DNA of 42,809 bases from Chitinophagaceae bacterium (GTDB taxonomy: Bacteria > Bacteroidota > Bacteroidia > Chitinophagales > Chitinophagaceae), in contig JAFMJI010000014.1 in NCBI GenBank assembly GCA_017853575.1, forward strand, positions 1 to 42,809, read 5' to 3'. This document shows positions 34,413-42,043 of this stretch, in pieces (the stretch's first letter is position 1; every line of letters starts with the position of its first letter). The translations under genes were made by a program, and so were the position numbers. The notes below the pieces were generated by a model, which was not told the DNA's origin, ran no database searches, and saw only the letters and a list, made by a program, of their open reading frames with translations.

Positions 34413-35476
34413 TTCTGCATAGAATAAAATTTTTCCTCTACGAATTTTCGAGTAAAAATTGAATAGAGAAACGCTATGGCAATACACAATATAAAAACAG
34501 TGAATTCTGTTGCTGTGTTTTTATCCAACTCGATAACCTGAAAAATAAATTTGGGCATCACTAGCAATATCAGTGCATGGTTTAAATAAATGGAATAAGA
34601 ATATTTGCCCAGCCATTGGAGGGGCTTTTTAGTTAACAATGTTGATGTATATCCATTCCCATTTGCCAAAAGGAATACCAAGCCTGAAAAAAGGATTGGC
34701 ATTACACCAAGTTCAATTGCTGAGTGAATAAAAGCTGTTTTTATGTAATATTTATTGAGGTACAGTAAAGCAATAGATGTTGTTGCCAGTATCAAATCTG
34801 TATAGTAATAAATTTTGATTGATCTCGAATGAAGATTTTCTATGACGACACCAATCAAAAACAAATATATACACCTCAGAAAACCATATGCTGCATTGTT
34901 GTAATGGCCAATTGTCGACACTTTAACAAGTATCAATGCTGATGCAAGAAGCGCAATCCACATAATTGCATTTCTAAATGTTTTGTTTGCAATCAAAAGA
35001 CATGTAGAAAATAAAAAATATGAATAAAATTCTGCAGATATCGACCAAGTAGGTCGATTGATACCCCATGAAGTGCCCAAGAGAGGAGTTGAATTGTTTA
35101 GAAGCAATGTATCTATATAGCTTGTAATGATTGATATATTGTTTATCTCTTTATTTATGTAATTACTAAAACCATTTCTTGAAATTATTTCAAATAAAAA
35201 ATACAGCGTAGTTGTATAGAACAGAAGAGGGTAGAGTCTGAAGAACCTTTTTTTCAGAAATGCTTTTGCTACTGCAAGATTTCTTATATGCTTATAATTG
35301 TAAGCAATTACAAAGCCCGATATAATAAAAAAGAAATCTACAAGCAGATCAGCTTGTCTAATAATAAAGTTTTCAAAGAAATAAGTTGGAATGTACTTTG
35401 CATCGTAATGATGTAAAACAACAAGAATACAGAGCAATCCTCTTAATCCATCTAGACTATTTATTCTTGGTTTCAT
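34406..35476 (-). CDS. Acyltransferase family 3 (OafA/YrhL-like) membrane protein
   Basis: A 356-residue polytopic membrane protein of the acyltransferase-3 family, which O-acylates sugars of lipopolysaccharide, capsule or peptidoglycan. I chose the ATG at 35476 (MKPRINSLDGLRGLLCILVVLHHY); a TTG two codons earlier is also in frame. The family His (VVLHHYD), the IISGFVIAYNYKHI segment, KKRFFRLYPLLFY and TWSISAEFYSYFLF are clear, followed by about ten helices. It starts 2 bases after deoC, so it is translated with it, probably by chance of position. Confidence 0.9.
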   Translation of the reverse strand: MKPRINSLDGLRGLLCILVVLHHYDAKYIPTYFFENFIIRQADLLVDFFFIISGFVIAYNYKHIRNLAVAKAFLKKRFFRLYPLLFYTTTLYFLFEIISRNGFSNYINKEINNISIITSYIDTLLLNNSTPLLGTSWGINRPTWSISAEFYSYFLFSTCLLIANKTFRNAIMWIALLASALILVKVSTIGHYNNAAYGFLRCIYLFLIGVVIENLHSRSIKIYYYTDLILATTSIALLYLNKYYIKTAFIHSAIELGVMPILFSGLVFLLANGNGYTSTLLTKKPLQWLGKYSYSIYLNHALILLVMPKFIFQVIELDKNTATEFTVFILCIAIAFLYSIFTRKFVEEKFYSMQNQ

Positions 35477-35478
35477 AA

Positions 35479-36213
35479 TCAATAAGCCCCTTGTCCCTCG
35501 TCCCTTGTCCCTGCCTGACCGGCAGGCAGGCCTCCTCCCTCTAGAATAGCAGCCGTCGCTGTTGCACCTATCCTGGTTGCTCCTGCATCAATAGCCGCAA
35601 GCATGTCTTTAAGATTACGAATGCCCCCTGCAGCTTTTATTTGAACATGAGGAGCAGAATGTTTACGCATCAATATTATATCATCAATCGTTGCTCCTTT
35701 GGTTTGAAATGTCCCATCAGTTAGTTTTACATACCCATAACCAGTGGAAGTCTTTACGAAATCAACATTCAATTCTGAACATATTTCACAAAGTTTGATT
35801 TTATATGAAGTTTCCAGATAATCGTTTTCAAAAATTACTTTTAGTATGGTGCCGTTAGCATGACAAACATCCAACACTGCTTTGATATCAGCTGTAACAT
35901 ACTCCCAGTCACCGCCCAATACTTTACCAACATTCACCACCATGTCTATTTCAGTTGCACCCAGTTGAATACATTCCAATGTTTCTGCAACCTTGATCGA
36001 AGTGGTATTGCTGCCTTGAGGAAATCCAATCACTGTACAAACGTCTACACCAGTGCTTTTCAGTACTTCAGCTGCACGTTTTATGGCATAAGGCTTGATG
36101 CAAACTGTAGCAGTCTGATATTGAATCGCCACCTGCAATCCTTCCTCCAAATCCTTGTCAGTCATGGTAGGGTGGAGAAGTGAGTGGTCGATGTATTTGT
36201 TGAGAGGTTTCAT
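35479..36213 (-). CDS. deoC: Deoxyribose-phosphate aldolase
   Basis: DeoC cleaves 2-deoxyribose 5-phosphate to acetaldehyde and glyceraldehyde 3-phosphate. The TIM-barrel protein of 244 residues has catalytic Asp90 (ATEIDMV), Schiff-base Lys154 (DFVKTSTG) and Lys193 (KAAGG). The native sequence ends at about residue 227; the last 17 residues (LPAGQAGTRDEGQGAY and neighbours) are translated from a family D palindrome and a family C heptamer array. Normal bacterial DeoC of this type is about 220 residues, which fits. Confidence 0.93.
   Translation of the reverse strand: MKPLNKYIDHSLLHPTMTDKDLEEGLQVAIQYQTATVCIKPYAIKRAAEVLKSTGVDVCTVIGFPQGSNTTSIKVAETLECIQLGATEIDMVVNVGKVLGGDWEYVTADIKAVLDVCHANGTILKVIFENDYLETSYKIKLCEICSELNVDFVKTSTGYGYVKLTDGTFQTKGATIDDIILMRKHSAPHVQIKAAGGIRNLKDMLAAIDAGATRIGATATAAILEGGGLPAGQAGTRDEGQGAY
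35490..35531. repeat. Family C heptamers joined to a family D palindrome
   Basis: 35490-35510 is three 7-nt units (CTTGTCC, CTCGTCC, CTTGTCC) and 35510-35530 is a CCTGCCTG / CAGGCAGG inverted repeat with a 5-nt centre. The whole block is inside the deoC 3' end and is translated. Confidence 0.85.
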
Positions 36214-36228
36214 TTTTAAATATTCAAA

Positions 36229-36349
36229 GTTGTAAGTTGTAGGTTATAAGTTATAAGATAACAGCCAATGTTCTGGGTCTTATCTGATAAGTGTTTTAAT
36301 ACAACCAAGTAATACTTATAACCTATAACTTAAAACTTACAACTTATTG
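36229..36349. repeat. Family B heptamer arrays, inverted pair
   Basis: Left arm 36229-36256 is four 7-nt units, right arm 36315-36349 is five (the last, CTTATTG, includes the purE stop codon on the minus strand). A 58-base unrelated spacer lies between them. Confidence 0.87.
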
Positions 36350-36886
36350 ATCAAACTCATTATCAAACCCCTTCTTCTTCAACCCCTTTGCCTTGCCTAC
36401 CACTTCTTTCTTCATTTTGTCTTTGAAGGCGATGAGTTTTTTCTCGAGGGATTTATTTTTGGTGGATAAGATCGATGCTGCGAGGATGCCTGCATTCTTT
36501 GAACCATTCAACGCTACGGTAGCAACGGGAATACCATTGGGCATTTGAAGGATGGATAGCACAGAATCCCATCCATCAATTGAATTGGATGATTTGATGG
36601 GAACACCAATAACTGGAAGTGTTGTAACGGATGCAACCATGCCAGGTAAATGTGCTGCCCCACCTGCACCTGCGATAATAATTTTAATGCCACGTTTAGA
36701 AGCTGAACTGGCGAATTTCATCAAACGGTCTGGTGTTCTGTGTGCGGAAACAACTGTTAGCTCAAATGGAATTCCAAACTCTTTTAATTGTTCCGCGGCT
36801 GCATTCATTACTGGTAAATCACTATCGCTTCCCATGATGATGCTTACAATTGCTTTGCGTTTGGTAGCTGTTTTTTTTACTGGCAT
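36344..36886 (-). CDS. purE: N5-carboxyaminoimidazole ribonucleotide mutase
   Basis: Class I PurE converts N5-CAIR to CAIR in purine synthesis. The 180-residue protein has [40 protein letters not shown] and the LPVIGVPI block with the catalytic His in SAHR. N-terminal Lys/Arg-rich residues and a Lys-rich C-terminus extend the usual 160-residue core. It is 3 bases after purK in transcription order; both act on the same intermediate. Confidence 0.96.
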   Translation of the reverse strand: MPVKKTATKRKAIVSIIMGSDSDLPVMNAAAEQLKEFGIPFELTVVSAHRTPDRLMKFASSASKRGIKIIIAGAGGAAHLPGMVASVTTLPVIGVPIKSSNSIDGWDSVLSILQMPNGIPVATVALNGSKNAGILAASILSTKNKSLEKKLIAFKDKMKKEVVGKAKGLKKKGFDNEFDQ

Positions 36887-36889
36887 TGT

Positions 36890-38023
36890 TTATAGTTTGT
36901 CTTTCCCTTTGATGAAAAGTGTTCGTTTTATTTTCTTGGCTTGCAATAACAATTCCTGTTTCTCATCACTCATGATGGTTGCATGTCCCATTTTCCTTCC
37001 AGGCTTCGTTGTGCTCTTTCCATACAGATGTACAAAAGCATTGGGGATTTTCAATACTTCTTCCAATCCTTCATAATGAGTTTCTCCTTGATATCCATCA
37101 GCTCCCAATAAATTCACCATGATAGATGATTGAATTTTATTGGTATTTCCCAATGGATAGTTAAGCAATACCCTCCAAAGCATATCGAACTGTGATGAAT
37201 AGTGGGCTTCGATCGTATGGTGACCAGAATTGTGAACCCTTGGAGCAGTTTCATTCACCCATACATTTTCTTGCTTGTCGATGAACATTTCAACTGCAAA
37301 AATTCCGGGTGACTGTAGATTTTTAGCCACTGAAATTGCCATGGCTTCTGCTTTCCAAAGAGTTTGTTGTTTTAGATCAGCGGGACAAATTTGATAGTCG
37401 AGTAAATTCAAAATTGGATCAAAAACCATTTCAACAGCTGGATAAAGGGCAGTCGATTGATCTTGTCCAACTGCAACAATGATGGCAATTTCTTTTTCAA
37501 TGTCAATCATTTTTTCAAGTACGCTCGGTGCATCAAATCCTTTTGAAATATCTTCTTTGGTATGAATCAATTGAACGCCCTTTCCATCATATCCTCCAGT
37601 AGCAAGTTTTTGAGCCGCTGGAATCAAATGATGATGATCATGGATTTCGTTTTTTGTATTCAGCACTGCAAAATCTGCACTTGGAATTTCATGCTGCTGA
37701 TAAAAGGATTTTTGGTGGATTTTATTCTTGATAATTTTCAATGCATGTGGACGAGGAATCACATGTACACCTTGGCGCTCCAATGATTCAAGTGCTTCAA
37801 TGTTTACATTTTCTATTTCAATAGTGATGACATCCAGATGCTTCCCAAAATTGATCACGTCATCATAATTAGTTATATCACCCTTGATAAAATGATTGCA
37901 AAGATGAGCAGCAGGACAATTAGGGTCATTTTCCATCACACTTACTTCCGCGGGATAATCAGCCGCCTCCTGCAAAAGCATCCTGCCCAACTGACCGCCT
38001 CCTAATATGCCTACTCTTTTCAT
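36890..38023 (-). CDS. purK: N5-carboxyaminoimidazole ribonucleotide synthase
   Basis: ATP-grasp enzyme making N5-CAIR from AIR, bicarbonate and ATP. The 377-residue protein starts RVGILGGGQLGRMLLQEA, has KLATGGYDGKGVQLI (ATP-grasp loop), and VNETAPRVHNSGHHTIEA with metal-binding residues. It is the first gene of the purKE transcription unit. Confidence 0.96.
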   Translation of the reverse strand: MKRVGILGGGQLGRMLLQEAADYPAEVSVMENDPNCPAAHLCNHFIKGDITNYDDVINFGKHLDVITIEIENVNIEALESLERQGVHVIPRPHALKIIKNKIHQKSFYQQHEIPSADFAVLNTKNEIHDHHHLIPAAQKLATGGYDGKGVQLIHTKEDISKGFDAPSVLEKMIDIEKEIAIIVAVGQDQSTALYPAVEMVFDPILNLLDYQICPADLKQQTLWKAEAMAISVAKNLQSPGIFAVEMFIDKQENVWVNETAPRVHNSGHHTIEAHYSSQFDMLWRVLLNYPLGNTNKIQSSIMVNLLGADGYQGETHYEGLEEVLKIPNAFVHLYGKSTTKPGRKMGHATIMSDEKQELLLQAKKIKRTLFIKGKDKL

Positions 38024-38045
38024 GTTGCCTAATACGTTTATTCAA

Positions 38046-38101
38046 GTTGACAGTTGACGGTTGACTGTTAACCGTTAACTGTCAACCGTCAACTGTTGAC
38101 A
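38046..38101. repeat. Family A heptamer array between purK and the L,D-transpeptidase gene
   Basis: Eight 7-nt units in one register: GTTGAC type, GTTAAC type, GTCAAC type, and one final GTTGACA. It lies between the divergent purK and transpeptidase starts. Confidence 0.9.
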
Positions 38102-38158
38102 AAATTAACCAAACCCCGCCTCAAATCCATTAATTTTACGAAATCATAGGTTTTGGAT

Positions 38159-38923
38159 ATGTCAGCTCAAATTAAATCGGTTCTGTTGTTATTTTCATGG
38201 ATGATCATCACTGATCTTGCCCATGCACAAAACTCCTTTGTTGATTATCAAAAGTCCTTCAGCAGAGTAGCCAAGGCGTTTAATAATTGTGAGGATCACT
38301 TAAAAAATCAGTTTACAGAAAAAGGATTGGAATGGCCTGTAAAACAGCTGTATATCAGGTCGTTTAAGTACAACAGTGAATTGCAGGTTTGGGTGAAGAA
38401 TAGCAATTCAGATACATTTAGTCATTTCAAAAGCTATAAAATTTGTGCGTTAGCAGGAACCATGGGACCAAAAAGGATGGAGGGAGATTATCAGGTTCCG
38501 GAAGGTTTTTATTATATCAATGAATTTAATGCAAACAGTACCTATCATTTATCATTGGGATTGAATTATCCCAATCCATCAGATAAATTATTATCAGATG
38601 CGATGCGTCCGGGAGGTGAAATTTATATTCATGGAAGCTGTGTAACAGTAGGGTGCATTCCGTTAACAGATCCGATGATTGAAGAGTTGTATGTGCTCTC
38701 CACATTTGCTAAAGCAGCTGGACAACATTTTATTCCAGTACATATATTTTCTGTAAAGTATGATGATAAAAAAAGCATTGAATATTTAGAACCATTGCTT
38801 GAAAAGGATGAATCTTTCAAAGAATTTGAACATAAGCTGAAAAAAGTATACGATTTCTTTAATCACAATAAAAAGCTTCCAGTCGTTGCAGTTCTACCCA
38901 ACGGCGAGTATACTTTCTATTAA
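38159..38923 (+). CDS. YafK/YkuD-like L,D-transpeptidase-fold protein
   Basis: A 254-residue secreted protein: signal peptide to about residue 24 (ending AHA) and a YkuD-type domain. The catalytic block reads IHGSCVTVGCIPLTD (His158, Cys166). The IHG...C-V-x-V-G-C-x-x-x-T-D form matches YafK/DpaA rather than classical transpeptidases (S-H-G-C-V-R). YafK-type proteins act on peptidoglycan links. I chose the ATG at 38159; the frame extends two codons to a TTG. The stop is followed at once by a heptamer array. Confidence 0.87.
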   Translation: MSAQIKSVLLLFSWMIITDLAHAQNSFVDYQKSFSRVAKAFNNCEDHLKNQFTEKGLEWPVKQLYIRSFKYNSELQVWVKNSNSDTFSHFKSYKICALAGTMGPKRMEGDYQVPEGFYYINEFNANSTYHLSLGLNYPNPSDKLLSDAMRPGGEIYIHGSCVTVGCIPLTDPMIEELYVLSTFAKAAGQHFIPVHIFSVKYDDKKSIEYLEPLLEKDESFKEFEHKLKKVYDFFNHNKKLPVVAVLPNGEYTFY

Positions 38924-38958
38924 CTTATAACTTACAACTTATAACTTACAACTTCTAA
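38924..38958. repeat. Family B heptamer array overlapping the ABC gene start
   Basis: Five 7-nt units (CTTATAA, CTTACAA, CTTATAA, CTTACAA, CTTCTAA) begin one base after the preceding stop codon. The last A of the last unit is the A of the ABC gene ATG. No left arm is present, so it is a half-site. Confidence 0.88.
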
Positions 38959-39707
38959 TGATTAAAGTCTCCGACCTCAAAAAAAGTTACAACTCCTTCC
39001 AAGCAGTCAAAGGCATCAGCTTTCATGTACATGAAGGAGAGATCTTTGGATTGCTTGGCCCAAATGGTGCGGGCAAGTCGACTACACTCGAAATCATGGA
39101 AACACTGCGGGAAAAGACTTCTGGAGAGATTACGATAGGTGGATTTAATTTGGATAAAGAGCCCAATGAAATTAAGAAGATCATCGGAGTGCAGTTGCAG
39201 ACATCCGGCTTTTATCCTGGATTGAAATTAGTAGAGTTGATTGAATTGTTCAATGGATTGTACAACAAAAAAGTTGATCCACTTGAATTATTGAAAAAAG
39301 TAAACCTAGAGGACAAAGCAAAGTCTTTGTATAAATCATTAAGTGGAGGACAAAAACAGCGCTTCTCCATTGCAACAACTTTAATTAACGATCCAAAGAT
39401 TATTTTTTTGGATGAGCCTACAACTGGGTTGGATCCACAGGCCAGAAGAAATTTATGGGATTTGATAAAAAATATTCGATCGCAAGGCACTACCGTCATA
39501 ATTACTACTCATTACATGGATGAAGCAGAGTATTTATGTGACAGAGTTGCAATCATGGATGAAGGTCGAATCATCGCGCTTGATAAACCTGATAAATTGA
39601 TCGACGAACTCCTTGCAACTGGATTTGAAAAACAAAAAGAAACCAAAGGTGCAAACTTGGAGGATGTATTCATCAACCTCACCGGGCATGGACTCAGAGG
39701 GGAATAA
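38958..39707 (+). CDS. ABC transporter ATP-binding protein
   Basis: A 249-residue ATPase of the DrrA/ABC-2 export type: Walker A GPNGAGKST (about 33-41), Q-loop GVQLQTSG, signature LSGGQKQR, Walker B IIFLDEPTTGLDP and switch His in ITTHYMDEAEYLCD. It would power export of a drug, lipid or polysaccharide through a membrane permease. No permease gene follows; downstream lie a heptamer array, hairpins and the DUF559 gene. It may work with a permease elsewhere or have lost its partner. Confidence 0.92.
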   Translation: MIKVSDLKKSYNSFQAVKGISFHVHEGEIFGLLGPNGAGKSTTLEIMETLREKTSGEITIGGFNLDKEPNEIKKIIGVQLQTSGFYPGLKLVELIELFNGLYNKKVDPLELLKKVNLEDKAKSLYKSLSGGQKQRFSIATTLINDPKIIFLDEPTTGLDPQARRNLWDLIKNIRSQGTTVIITTHYMDEAEYLCDRVAIMDEGRIIALDKPDKLIDELLATGFEKQKETKGANLEDVFINLTGHGLRGE

Positions 39708-39712
39708 CAGCA

Positions 39713-39761
39713 GTTAACGGTTGACAGTTGGCTGTTAACTGTTAACCGTCAACTGTCAAAT
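39713..39761. repeat. Family A heptamer array after the ABC gene
   Basis: Seven 7-nt units in one register, from GTTAACG through GTTAAC-type to GTCAACT and GTCAAAT. It starts 6 bases after the ABC stop. Confidence 0.87.
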
Positions 39762-40038
39762 TCAACTGAAGTTTTTTACATCAAATGCCCCCATCCTTGT
39801 TGGTTTTTTAAACTTATCTGTCTCCCTATCTGGCGTTAGCAGTATCGAATTAATTAATACATCTCTTCTTGATATATTTTTTCAACCTCTCCGTCTGCTC
39901 ACTGCCTTTGGCAGTTCACATCCACCTCTCCTATCCATTCGCCTTCGGCTCATGGCAGGAGAGGAAACTTGGTTTGATTAATTGAAAAAGCTTATATATT
40001 ATGATTATTTTGAATTGATTTAAAATAACTAGCACTCT
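39762..40038. other. Non-coding stretch with hairpins
   Basis: No credible gene is seen here. The stretch contains several hairpins: CTGCC-TTT-GGCAG near 39903-39915, a CTCTCCT / AGGAGAG pair at 39926-39932 and 39957-39963 with GCC-TTC-GGC in its loop, and the outer inverted repeat copy at 39878-39893. It belongs to the structured left flank of the DUF559 gene. Confidence 0.7.
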
Positions 40039-40470
40039 TCAAAACTCCCCTCCTGGATCAGGAGGGGTGGATCCAGACATCCCGACAGAGTCGGGATTGT
40101 CTGGAGACGGGGTGGTAGAGTAATAAAATTTTAAAATCATTTCAATTATATAATTCAAATCCTCAAAAACCAATCTATTTTCAAATCTCAGAACTTGAAT
40201 ATTTTTTGATTTTAAATAAGCAGTTTTTCTTTCATCTCTTTTCATTCCTTGCTCCCAATAATGATCTTGACCGTCTAGCTCTATGCAAAGCTTAATAGCT
40301 GGGCAATAAAAGTCAAGTATAAAATTGCCAACACTGTGTTGTCTCCTGAATTTTAATCCTGCAACTTTTTTATTACATAAACTTTTCCATAAAGTTGCTT
40401 CAGCAGAAGTGCCAAATGTTCTCAATCTCTTCCTTCTCTCTTCAAAATATTTTTTGTTATGAAAATGCAT
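40039..40470 (-). CDS. DUF559 (Vsr-like) endonuclease-fold protein
   Basis: A 143-residue protein with the DUF559 domain, related to very-short-patch repair endonucleases of the restriction-endonuclease-like fold. The core runs from FGTSAEATLWKSL through KFRRQHSVGNFILDFYCP to IKLCIELDGQDHY, DERKTAYL and VLRFEN; the D in LDFYC and the E in CIELDG are the likely catalytic acidic pair. The last 27 residues (STTPSPDNPDSVGMSGS and on) are translated from the left inverted repeat, and the stop codon lies at its edge. Function of the family is unproven. The gene is flanked by inverted repeats on both sides. Confidence 0.82.
   Translation of the reverse strand: MHFHNKKYFEERRKRLRTFGTSAEATLWKSLCNKKVAGLKFRRQHSVGNFILDFYCPAIKLCIELDGQDHYWEQGMKRDERKTAYLKSKNIQVLRFENRLVFEDLNYIIEMILKFYYSTTPSPDNPDSVGMSGSTPPDPGGEF
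40041..40119. repeat. Left inverted repeat of the DUF559 cassette
   Basis: Contains CCCCTCCTGGATCAGGAGGG (start of a 24-bp near-palindrome, 40047-40070), a CCCGAC / GTCGGG hairpin at about 40081-40094, and GGGGTGGTAGA at 40109-40119. All but the middle hairpin have exact inverted copies at 40534-40642. Confidence 0.85.
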
Positions 40471-40533
40471 GATGCATTTTATTTAAAAAAGGTAGTTGGC
40501 TAATGTTTATTTGCACAGTTATAAATGTTTATT

Positions 40534-40642
40534 TCTACCACCCCGGCCTCTCCGCCAAGGCGGATCGGCCACCCCTCCTGATCCAGGAGGGGAATTGTTA
40601 TTTGTGCGGAGAGGTTGAAAAACTATCCAGGAGGGGAGTTTT
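40534..40642. repeat. Right inverted repeat of the DUF559 cassette
   Basis: Carries, in order, the inverted copy of GGGGTGGTAGA (40534-40544), a CCGCC-AA-GGCGG palindrome (40552-40563), the 24-bp copy (40569-40592), the 16-bp outer copy (40607-40622) and the 17-bp copy (40626-40642). It ends 26 bases before the FKBP gene ATG. Confidence 0.85.
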
Positions 40643-40656
40643 TGGAGCTAAAACTT

Positions 40657-40664
40657 TATCTTTA
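40657..40664 (+). promoter_or_regulatory. Putative promoter -7 box of the FKBP gene
   Basis: TATCTTTA lies 4 bases before the ATG at 40669. The -33 position falls inside the right inverted repeat of the DUF559 cassette, with no clear TTTG at normal spacing. Confidence 0.4.
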
Positions 40665-40668
40665 CTCT

Positions 40669-41400
40669 ATGAAAAAAATTACATTTTTAGCACTTGTTTT
40701 GGCCAATGTTTTATTGACAAACGCACAAAATAAACCAGCAGCAAAGCCTGTTGGTAAGCCTACCACAAATCCGCCAGTGGCAGCAGCTAAAACTGCTCCG
40801 GTTTTGAAAAACTCACTTGATTCCATGAGCTATGCCATCGGATTGTTGGATGGAAATTTTTTCAAATCTCAGGGCATTAAAAATGTGAATCCATCTGTTT
40901 TGGCCAAAGGGTTTAATGATGCACTTGGAGGAACCCCGTTGATGACTCCTGAGCAAGCTGATCAATGCGTAAGAAAAGAAATGCAAAAACAAGCTCAAGA
41001 GAAAATTAAACCAACTATACTCGAAGGAGAAAAATTCTTATTGGCCAATGCAAATAAGGCTGGTGTAAAAACAACTGCAAGTGGGTTGCAATACGAAGTA
41101 CTTCAGGAAGGAACTGGCGCAAAACCCAAAGACACCAATACGGTGAAAGTACATTATGAGGGATACTTATTGAATGGTAAAAAATTTGATAGCTCTAAAG
41201 ATCGTGGACAACCCGCTGAATTTCCATTGAATCAAGTGATTCGCGGCTGGACAGAAGGAGTGCAATTGATGAGTGTTGGCTCAAAGTATAAGTTTTACAT
41301 CCCTTATCAATTGGGGTATGGTGAAATGGGATCAGGCGAAGCCATCCCCGGCGGATCGGTGTTGATTTTTGAAGTAGAGCTTCTTGATATCGTAAAATAG
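40669..41400 (+). CDS. FKBP-type peptidyl-prolyl isomerase, exported
   Basis: A periplasmic or surface prolyl isomerase of the FkpA/Mip kind. I chose the ATG at 40669 (243 residues), which gives a signal peptide MKKITFLALVLANVLLTNAQ; the frame opens earlier inside the cassette repeat. Order: a Pro/Ala-rich linker, the FKBP N-terminal dimer domain (DSMSYAIGLLDGNFFKSQGI), a helix, then the catalytic FKBP domain from about 140 with VKVHYEGYLLNGKKFDSS, VIRGWTEGVQLMSVG and GYGEMGSGEAIPGGSVL. Helps fold envelope proteins. Confidence 0.93.
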   Translation: MKKITFLALVLANVLLTNAQNKPAAKPVGKPTTNPPVAAAKTAPVLKNSLDSMSYAIGLLDGNFFKSQGIKNVNPSVLAKGFNDALGGTPLMTPEQADQCVRKEMQKQAQEKIKPTILEGEKFLLANANKAGVKTTASGLQYEVLQEGTGAKPKDTNTVKVHYEGYLLNGKKFDSSKDRGQPAEFPLNQVIRGWTEGVQLMSVGSKYKFYIPYQLGYGEMGSGEAIPGGSVLIFEVELLDIVK

Positions 41401-41409
41401 ATGTAACTG

Positions 41410-41494
41410 GTTATAAGTTCTAAGTTGTAGGTTGTAAGTTAAATACAGATTACCTACAACTTAAAATTTATAACTTGCAACTTATAACTTACAA
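41410..41494. repeat. Family B heptamer arrays, inverted pair
   Basis: Left arm 41410-41444 is five 7-nt units (GTTATAA, GTTCTAA, GTTGTAG kinds) and right arm 41453-41494 is six complementary units. The right arm ends 14 bases before the next ATG. The 8-base spacer makes it a compact hairpin. Confidence 0.88.
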
Positions 41495-41508
41495 CAATTA
41501 CAACCCTC

Positions 41509-42033
41509 ATGACAGATATCAAATACCCCATCGGAAGAGTAGAAATCGTAGCATACAGTGAAAAAGTAAAGGACGATAGCATGGCAGATATTCTTTTCCT
41601 GCCACGCATGCTAGAATATGCTGTGCTTAATTTAAATGAAGATCAATTGCATACACCTTATAGAGAAGGTGGATGGTCGTCCAATCAGATCATTCATCAC
41701 CTAGCAGATTCTCATATGAATGCATTTATTCGATTTAAATTAGGACTCACAGAAGATCATCCCACCATCAAGCCATACGATCAAAACAAATGGGCAGAAA
41801 CAGTAGATGTAAAAAATACTGCGGTGAATATTTCAATAACCCTCTTGCACTCATTGCACCACCGCTGGTATGAATTGCTGAAAACCCTTACAGAAGCTGA
41901 TTTCAAGAGAACTGTTTATCATCCAGAACAAGAACGTGATATTCCATTGTGGAATTTCTTGTTGATCTATGCATGGCATGGTAAACATCATGCAACGCAG
42001 ATCACTCAGTTGAGGGAGAGGATGGGATGGTAA
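41509..42033 (+). CDS. YfiT/DinB-family putative bacillithiol transferase
   Basis: A 174-residue four-helix DinB-fold protein with the triad of metal-binding histidines in IIHHLADSH and WHGKHHATQI. The start TDIKYPIGR and the GGWSSNQIIHHLADSH block are typical of YfiT/BstA-like proteins, which conjugate bacillithiol to electrophiles or are annotated as metal-dependent hydrolases. The presence of bshC at 31376 makes the thiol-transferase reading more likely. Confidence 0.85.
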   Translation: MTDIKYPIGRVEIVAYSEKVKDDSMADILFLPRMLEYAVLNLNEDQLHTPYREGGWSSNQIIHHLADSHMNAFIRFKLGLTEDHPTIKPYDQNKWAETVDVKNTAVNISITLLHSLHHRWYELLKTLTEADFKRTVYHPEQERDIPLWNFLLIYAWHGKHHATQITQLRERMGW

Positions 42034-42043
42034 AGAAGTAAAA

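Larger units (their letters stand above)
39878..40642. mobile_element. Candidate DUF559 cassette bounded by inverted repeats
   Basis: The DUF559 gene is enclosed by several exact inverted repeat pairs: 39878-39893 with 40607-40622 (16 bp), 40041-40057 with 40626-40642 (17 bp), 40047-40070 with 40569-40592 (24 bp), and 40109-40119 with 40534-40544 (11 bp). There is no transposase of a known family and no target-site duplication was found by eye, so it may be a mobilised or domesticated nuclease cassette or a repeat-associated gene. Confidence 0.4.
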
